A DNA stretch of 64,000 nt, taken from assembly GCF_036417845.1 (NCBI RefSeq), contig NC_089979.1, positions 114,795,415-114,859,414 on the forward strand, given 5' to 3'. Shown piece by piece: positions 63,866-64,000 of the stretch. Every line of letters begins with the position of its first letter. The first letter of the stretch is position 1. The notes under the pieces are model-generated. The model did no database searches. It was not told the origin of the DNA and worked only from the letters and a program-made list of their open reading frames with translations. The stretch is from Apteryx mantelli (taxonomy: Eukaryota > Chordata > Aves > Apterygiformes > Apterygidae). Made by a program: the position numbers and the translations under genes.

Positions 63866-64000
63866 TTTAAAGACCTAAGTATTCGAGAGGTATGTTTTTG
63901 CAGTACAATATAATGAGAGGACCCTTCAGGGAAAATAGGGTGATGTGCATCCAATGTTGCTGGCACTTACTAATATTGGATTAGCTACCTGTACAAAGCA

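Larger units (their letters stand above)
48905..64000 (-). other. NPSR1: NPSR1 intron 2 and possibly more upstream sequence
   Basis: No TM1-coding exon was recognised after looking for the minus-strand words expected for VGN, MTFF and QLA motifs, so exon 2 is probably beyond 64000. The stretch holds a hairpin (49900-49951), a CR1 fragment (51312-51385), tandem duplications (53923-53958 and 57920-57949), a (TTTA)n repeat and non-homologous open frames up to 170 codons. Confidence 0.6.

Noticed and set aside
63989..64000. Possible last bases of NPSR1 exon 2 at the window edge (minus strand ctttgtacag|gtagct, phase 1, would read LCT before the split Asp)
   Set aside because: Only about 11 bases are available; human has AIT here and the donor is mediocre. 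It cannot be told from chance without sequence beyond 64000.

Overview
The window is vertebrate nuclear DNA, most likely from a bird. Genes are sparse and split into short exons with GT-AG introns. There is no operon structure, microsatellites are frequent, and interspersed repeats are few. A fragment at about 51312-51385 matches the 3' end of CR1, the main LINE of birds and other sauropsids, including its closing 'ttctatg' motif.

One protein-coding gene can be supported. It is the neuropeptide S receptor gene NPSR1, on the minus strand from 48904 down to 28636. By comparison with human NPSR1 the exons present are 3 to 9. They join in frame to 280 codons plus a stop, covering TM2 to TM7 and the whole cytoplasmic tail. 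Landmarks are Asp-Arg-Tyr at the end of TM3, the ECL2 Cys, CWSP in TM6, NPLIY in TM7 and a C-terminus ending LSKPEYI. Exons 1 and 2 (N-terminus and TM1) were not found; exon 2 probably lies beyond base 64000, so intron 2 is over 15 kb. The residue matching the human Asn107/Ile107 polymorphism is Ile.

Layout: 1-28.6 kb lies downstream of NPSR1. It holds a probable solo LTR (4927-5350), a GC-rich block with a 14-copy AGCTCC repeat and two strong donor-like sites (6240-6900), and many simple repeats. 28.6-48.9 kb is the NPSR1 exon region; intron 4 carries two CpG-rich patches and a diverged local duplication. 48.9-64 kb is intron 2 and/or upstream sequence. It holds CR1 remnants, a short hairpin near 49900-49951 and two overlapping opposite-strand open frames near 51.7-52.3 kb that resemble no family I know.

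I saw no tRNA, rRNA, CRISPR array, complete transposon or multi-gene system. I do not see a new biological system here. The items most worth checking are the Ile107 state, the atypical exon 8 donor with its possible alternative tail, the hairpin and the CpG-rich intronic patches.
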